A stretch of 64,000 bases of DNA from JAKVBK01 sp022447275 (GTDB lineage: Bacteria > Pseudomonadota > Alphaproteobacteria > Rhodobacterales > Rhodobacteraceae): contig CP138932.1 of NCBI GenBank assembly GCA_047125605.1, forward strand, positions 1,798,001-1,862,000, written 5' to 3'. Of the stretch, positions 60,727-64,000 are shown piece by piece (the stretch's first letter is position 1; each line of letters starts with the position of its first letter). The notes under the pieces were generated by a model. The model was not told where the DNA came from, did not search any database, and saw only the letters and a program-made list of their open reading frames with translations. A program made the translations under genes and the position numbers.

Positions 60727-60996
60727 CTCGTCACCGCAAGTTGCTGATCCTGACCACGCAGCAAACCGCGACGCATGGGGACACCTAGCGTTCACAAGAA
60801 TGGCGTCAATCGGGGCTCAGCGCGGGGTGCGATGGTGTCCGACTAGCCCATCGAATGCGCGTTTAGCCAAAGCTTCGTTCGGCTATCTGGTGCCAAAACT
60901 GCGCATATCTCGCGTTTGAAACCTGGCCAATATCTTCGGCCCTATCGCGGTGGGCTTGCGGTGGGTCGGCCCTCTTCATGGCTGAGGGTTGCCCTC

Positions 60997-61344
60997 TCAG
61001 TCCTGCTTTGCCACCAAACAAAGAGCCGGGGGGATCGGCCCGTCACCCCATGCTATTTCTTTGACGTATTCATCTATGCTTGCAGTGACGATCTCGCCCG
61101 TATCCAAACGGATGCAAGTGCCTTTCGCGTGCAAGAGGCCGCGGTCAGAAGGGCTGGAATGCGCGCGGTCTGCCTCAGCCGTGGGGGCGAGGATGAGGTC
61201 GAAATCATGGGTTTCGGATGCGGCAGTCAGCATGCGCGCCTGCGGGGTTTCAAAGGCCTGAACATTCCAGATTTTTGCAGGCACATTTCGATTGAGCGCG
61301 CTCAAAACGCGGCTTCCTGTCTTGGGGTTGTAGAAACGGTCCAC
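60997..61344 (-). pseudogene. Unassigned coding fragment overlapping a metallophosphoesterase remnant
   Basis: An open frame of 115 codons ending in TGEIVTASIDEYVKEIAWGDG. It reads like a real protein C-terminus, but I cannot name its family. It overlaps the 3' end of the next fragment in another frame, as if a deletion joined two genes or broke one. Confidence 0.4.
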
Positions 61345-61592
61345 AAGGCCACGGCAGCTGCTGCAAATCGCGGAGAAACGGGGACGGGATCGGCCATGTC
61401 GCCAAGATGCACAACGAAGGCCGGATCCATCTCATTGATCCGCTCAAGTGTGCGCCGGTAGGAAGACGTCAGATTGACTGGCGCACGCTCATCAACCGCT
61501 GCGCCATCTGCATCCACGGATAAATGGGTGTCAGTTACGACCGCGAAACTAAAAAGTGGCGCTTGATCATCGGACGTATCGAGCATGTTCAT
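61302..61592 (-). pseudogene. Metallophosphoesterase N-terminal fragment
   Basis: 96 codons with AVVTDTHLS (DxH metal motif) and FVVHLGDMADPVPV (GD motif) of calcineurin-like phosphoesterases. The frame ends before the GNHD and later histidine motifs, so the enzyme is truncated to about a third of normal length. Confidence 0.7.
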
Positions 61593-61804
61593 TTGCCAGC
61601 CCTATCGCTTCTTAGCCTTCGTCAACAAAGGGAACGTTCCTGATCGCTGCCATGCAAGGAATTTTCCGTTCTGCCCCGCCTGCACGCTGGAGCATGGGAT
61701 TTGAACGGGCGTGACGATGCGCGCTTTGGTGCGGACCGCAATAAACTTTTGTTGTCGCGATGGCTTGCGCGCAGACTGGCACCATGCCGAAACCAGAGGG
61801 AAAA

Positions 61805-62329
61805 TTAGATCGATTGCATCTCGAAGCGTACGCGCCCGACGGGAATACCAAGACGTGTCACGATGGCATCATTGATGACCCGTCCATCTGGATCGAAGTA
61901 GATAACATCTTCAAAACCCAGTCTGGTCACATCGTCCCCAGAGCGGAAATCGGCCAGATAGGACAGCCGGATGTCAGTTCCTGTTTCCACAACACGCGCG
62001 ACACCAACGGTATCTTCCCGCCGTCCTGTCCACTTGCCAGGCCCTGCACGGTCAAACACCCAGGTGAGCTGATTTTCCTCGCCGTCGTCGTAGAAAAAAT
62101 CTTCGACAACCGTGAGGCGATCCCCCACCAAGCGCCCGTCAAGGCGCGCCCTGAAGCGCCGCTCCGCGCCAGTCAGATCAACTCTGAAAACACCGGCGCC
62201 TATAGATTTCCCCGCAAACGCTTGATCGAGCGTGATTGGTTCGCGAAGGCCTTTAGGGGATGCGGGCACACGCGCACATGCAGCAAGGGCCAGAGAGCCA
62301 AGAATGAGAGAGCGGCGCTTGATCGACAT
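61805..62329 (-). CDS. DUF3833-type lipoprotein
   Basis: A 174-residue exported lipoprotein. The lipobox LALAAC ends a short signal (residues 1-18). The body has the DUF3833 pattern (FRARLDGRLVGDRLTVVEDFFYDDG, SYLADFRSGDDVTRLGF). Function unknown. Stands alone. Confidence 0.85.
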   Translation of the reverse strand: MSIKRRSLILGSLALAACARVPASPKGLREPITLDQAFAGKSIGAGVFRVDLTGAERRFRARLDGRLVGDRLTVVEDFFYDDGEENQLTWVFDRAGPGKWTGRREDTVGVARVVETGTDIRLSYLADFRSGDDVTRLGFEDVIYFDPDGRVINDAIVTRLGIPVGRVRFEMQSI

Positions 62330-62811
62330 GTGTCACCTATTTGTGCTGTGCGGCGCTTGGGGCCGCCTGAGTGTGCCGCTGATCTAATTCGACATGTCAC
62401 CGCGTCGAGAACGGTAACAAGAAATCAACCGCGCTTGAGCGGCTTGTCGCCTTGTGGCGGCACAGTCCGACTTTTTCTCATGAACGGAAAACTGCCTGAG
62501 ATATTTTTCCTCGAAAGCAGCTGAGCGGTTTTTTCGTTCGGTACGTTATTGACAATATTTTCCGGGTGTCGCGGCAATATCGGAACAAAGGGCAAAACCG
62601 CACATCGGACTGTGTTCTTTCTCATTCAAACGCGAATTGACGCAGCTATCGGAGGCGTCGTTGAAAATCCAGTTTTCTCATTGTTTTTCCTGCCAAAACT
62701 CTAACGCGACACTCTGCTCTAAGCTGTATTCACGAATCAAAAACTCCACTAGCGTCAATAGAACGCGAAAGCGTAGCCAATTTAGGGAACAACAATCGTA
62801 TGGAGCCAGAC
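62330..62811. other. Intergenic region before the sulfatase
   Basis: About 480 bp with no gene I can support. A TTGACA hexamer at 62549-62554 could be a -35 element, but the spacing to an AT-rich -10 is long, so no promoter is called. Confidence 0.45.
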
Positions 62812-64000
62812 ATGGCGAAAAAGCCCAATATCCTTGTTATGTGGGGGGACGACATCGGTTTTTGGAACATAAGTTTCAATAACCGCGGCCAGATGGGGTA
62901 TCGGACTCCAAATATCGACAGAGTTGCAGAAGAAGGCGTCGCGTTCACCGACTACTATGGCCAGCAAAGCTGCACGGCGGGCCGAGCCTCGTTTATCACT
63001 GGTCAAAACCCAATCCGGACAGGCATGACCAAGGTGGGCATGCCGGGGGCGAAGGTCGGTCTTCAAAAAGAGGATCCGACAATCGCGACGCTGCTTAAGC
63101 CCCATGGGTACAGGACGGGCCAGTTTGGTAAGAACCACCTTGGCGACCGGGACGAATACCTTCCAACCATGCATGGATTCGATGAGTTCTTTGGCAACTT
63201 GTATCACCTCAACGCAGAGGAAGAGCCCGAGCACCCCGATTATCCCAAGGATCCCAAGTACAAAGAAAAATACGGGCCGCGGGGCGTAATTCATTCATGG
63301 ACTGACGGAAAAGGCGGACAGAAAGTTGAAGATACCGGACCGCTGACCAAAAAACGCATGGAGACGGTTGACCAAGAGTTTCTGAAAGAAGCGCTGCGGT
63401 TCATTGAGGATGCACATAACTCCGATACGCCGTTCTTCGTCTGGTTCAATACTACAGGCATGCATTTCAGGACGCACTGCCCGGATATCCACAAAGGGAA
63501 AAGTGGCCAGGGCGATTACAATGACATGATGGTCGCCCATGATGAGACGATCGGCGTTCTGCTCGACAAGCTTGATGAGTTGGGCATCACCGACAATACG
63601 ATCGTCACATACTCAACGGATAACGGCCCGCATTTCAACACATGGCCGGATGCTGCCATCACGCCATTCCGCTCCGAAAAGAATACAAACTGGGAAGGTG
63701 CCTGGAGGGTTCCAAGTTTCATTCGCTGGCCAGAAAAAATTCAGGCCGGCACTGTTTTGAATGGCATAGCCAGCCATCAGGACATGCTGCCCACCCTGCT
63801 GGCAGCCGCCGGTGACGACGACATCAAGACAAAGCTTCTGGATGGCTACGCCTTGGACGGCATGACCTATAAGGTTCATGTCGATGGGTTTAATCTGCTT
63901 CCGTATCTGTGCGGAGAAACAGATAAAAGCCCTCGCGAAACCGTGTTCTACTTCAGCGATGACGGTGAACTGATCGCCATCCGCCACAATGACTGGAAAA
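62812..64000 (+). CDS. Sulfatase (arylsulfatase family), 3' end beyond window
   Basis: At least 396 residues of a formylglycine-dependent sulfatase. MAKKPNILVMWGDDIG carries the Asp metal ligands, QQSCTAGRASF has the CxAxR formylglycine signature (Cys54), FGKNHLGD the lysine/histidine pair, and YSTDNGPHFNTWPDAA the second metal site. No signal peptide, so it would be cytosolic if this start is right. GGAG lies 6 bp before the ATG at 62812; another ATG at 62800 is possible. No maturase gene is in view. Confidence 0.93.
   Translation, partial: MAKKPNILVMWGDDIGFWNISFNNRGQMGYRTPNIDRVAEEGVAFTDYYGQQSCTAGRASFITGQNPIRTGMTKVGMPGAKVGLQKEDPTIATLLKPHGYRTGQFGKNHLGDRDEYLPTMHGFDEFFGNLYHLNAEEEPEHPDYPKDPKYKEKYGPRGVIHSWTDGKGGQKVEDTGPLTKKRMETVDQEFLKEALRFIEDAHNSDTPFFVWFNTTGMHFRTHCPDIHKGKSGQGDYNDMMVAHDETIGVLLDKLDELGITDNTIVTYSTDNGPHFNTWPDAAITPFRSEKNTNWEGAWRVPSFIRWPEKIQAGTVLNGIASHQDMLPTLLAAAGDDDIKTKLLDGYALDGMTYKVHVDGFNLLPYLCGETDKSPRETVFYFSDDGELIAIRHNDWK

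Noticed and set aside
1..64000. CRISPR arrays or large tandem repeats
   Set aside because: No regularly spaced repeats were seen on reading the window.

Overview
The window looks like chromosomal DNA from a marine alphaproteobacterium, most likely a Rhodobacteraceae (Roseobacter-type) genome. Supporting signs are two TRAP transport systems, a polysaccharide-deacetylase-type allantoinase pair, FCD-type GntR regulators, an efp/ychF/tolC/pcm housekeeping stretch of the kind seen in that family, and IS3-family elements. This assignment rests on gene content and protein style only.

Layout. (1) 1-14.6 kb is a catabolic locus for small cyclic amide or ureide compounds. It has two amidohydrolases of the deaminase type, a dihydropyrimidinase/hydantoinase, two PuuE-like deacetylase-fold proteins, three Asp/Glu-racemase-superfamily proteins, one TRAP and one polar amino-acid-type ABC transporter, and a GntR regulator. 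Two copies of a perfect palindrome (core ATGGCATGCCAT) sit in front of the two outward-facing units and are the best operator candidates. (2) 15.0-15.8 kb is a decayed IS3-type remnant. (3) 16.0-32.7 kb is a second regulon for uptake and breakdown of an unknown acidic or polyol-like substrate. It holds a GntR regulator, a TRAP transporter, three Gfo/Idh/MocA dehydrogenases, a 3-dehydroshikimate-dehydratase/HPPD-type fusion, a citryl-CoA-lyase-like protein, a cupin-like unknown, an AEC carrier, a TIM-barrel isomerase, a CoA-acylating aldehyde dehydrogenase, a ThDP enzyme and an HpcH/HpaI aldolase. A shared operator-like motif (AATRYCTGATRTTTT) lies in all three control regions. (4) 32.8-35.9 kb has an IS5-type remnant and a cytochrome c'/broken multicopper oxidase/cytochrome c set.

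(5) 36.25-43.68 kb is an integrative island in tRNA-Cys. A 46-bp copy of the tRNA 3' part marks the far end, and a tyrosine recombinase sits next to the intact tRNA. The cargo is a UbiA-type prenyltransferase, a GtrA-like flippase, a methyltransferase and a membrane glycosyltransferase, which suggests polyprenyl-phosphate-linked sugar chemistry. An IS3 copy lies inside. (6) 43.9-50.35 kb is core genome: pcm, tolC, an unknown Ala-rich acidic protein, a DUF6280-type protein, efp, ychF and tRNA-Ser. (7) 50.4-54.6 kb is an AT-richer accessory patch behind tRNA-Ser with a GIY-YIG protein, a membrane-anchored unknown, a Sel1-repeat protein and a methyltransferase, closed by a second near-identical IS3 copy. 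(8) 54.6-64 kb holds a glycine-rich membrane protein whose end touches the IS, the threonine-degradation pair kbl-tdh with an XRE-cupin regulator, an intact multicopper oxidase, endonuclease VIII, a broken metallophosphoesterase, a DUF3833 lipoprotein and the start of a sulfatase.

The two catabolic loci are the most interesting parts. Both are complete-looking, regulated units whose enzyme combinations do not match a textbook pathway known to me. All pathway statements are inference from family membership; no search or alignment was run.
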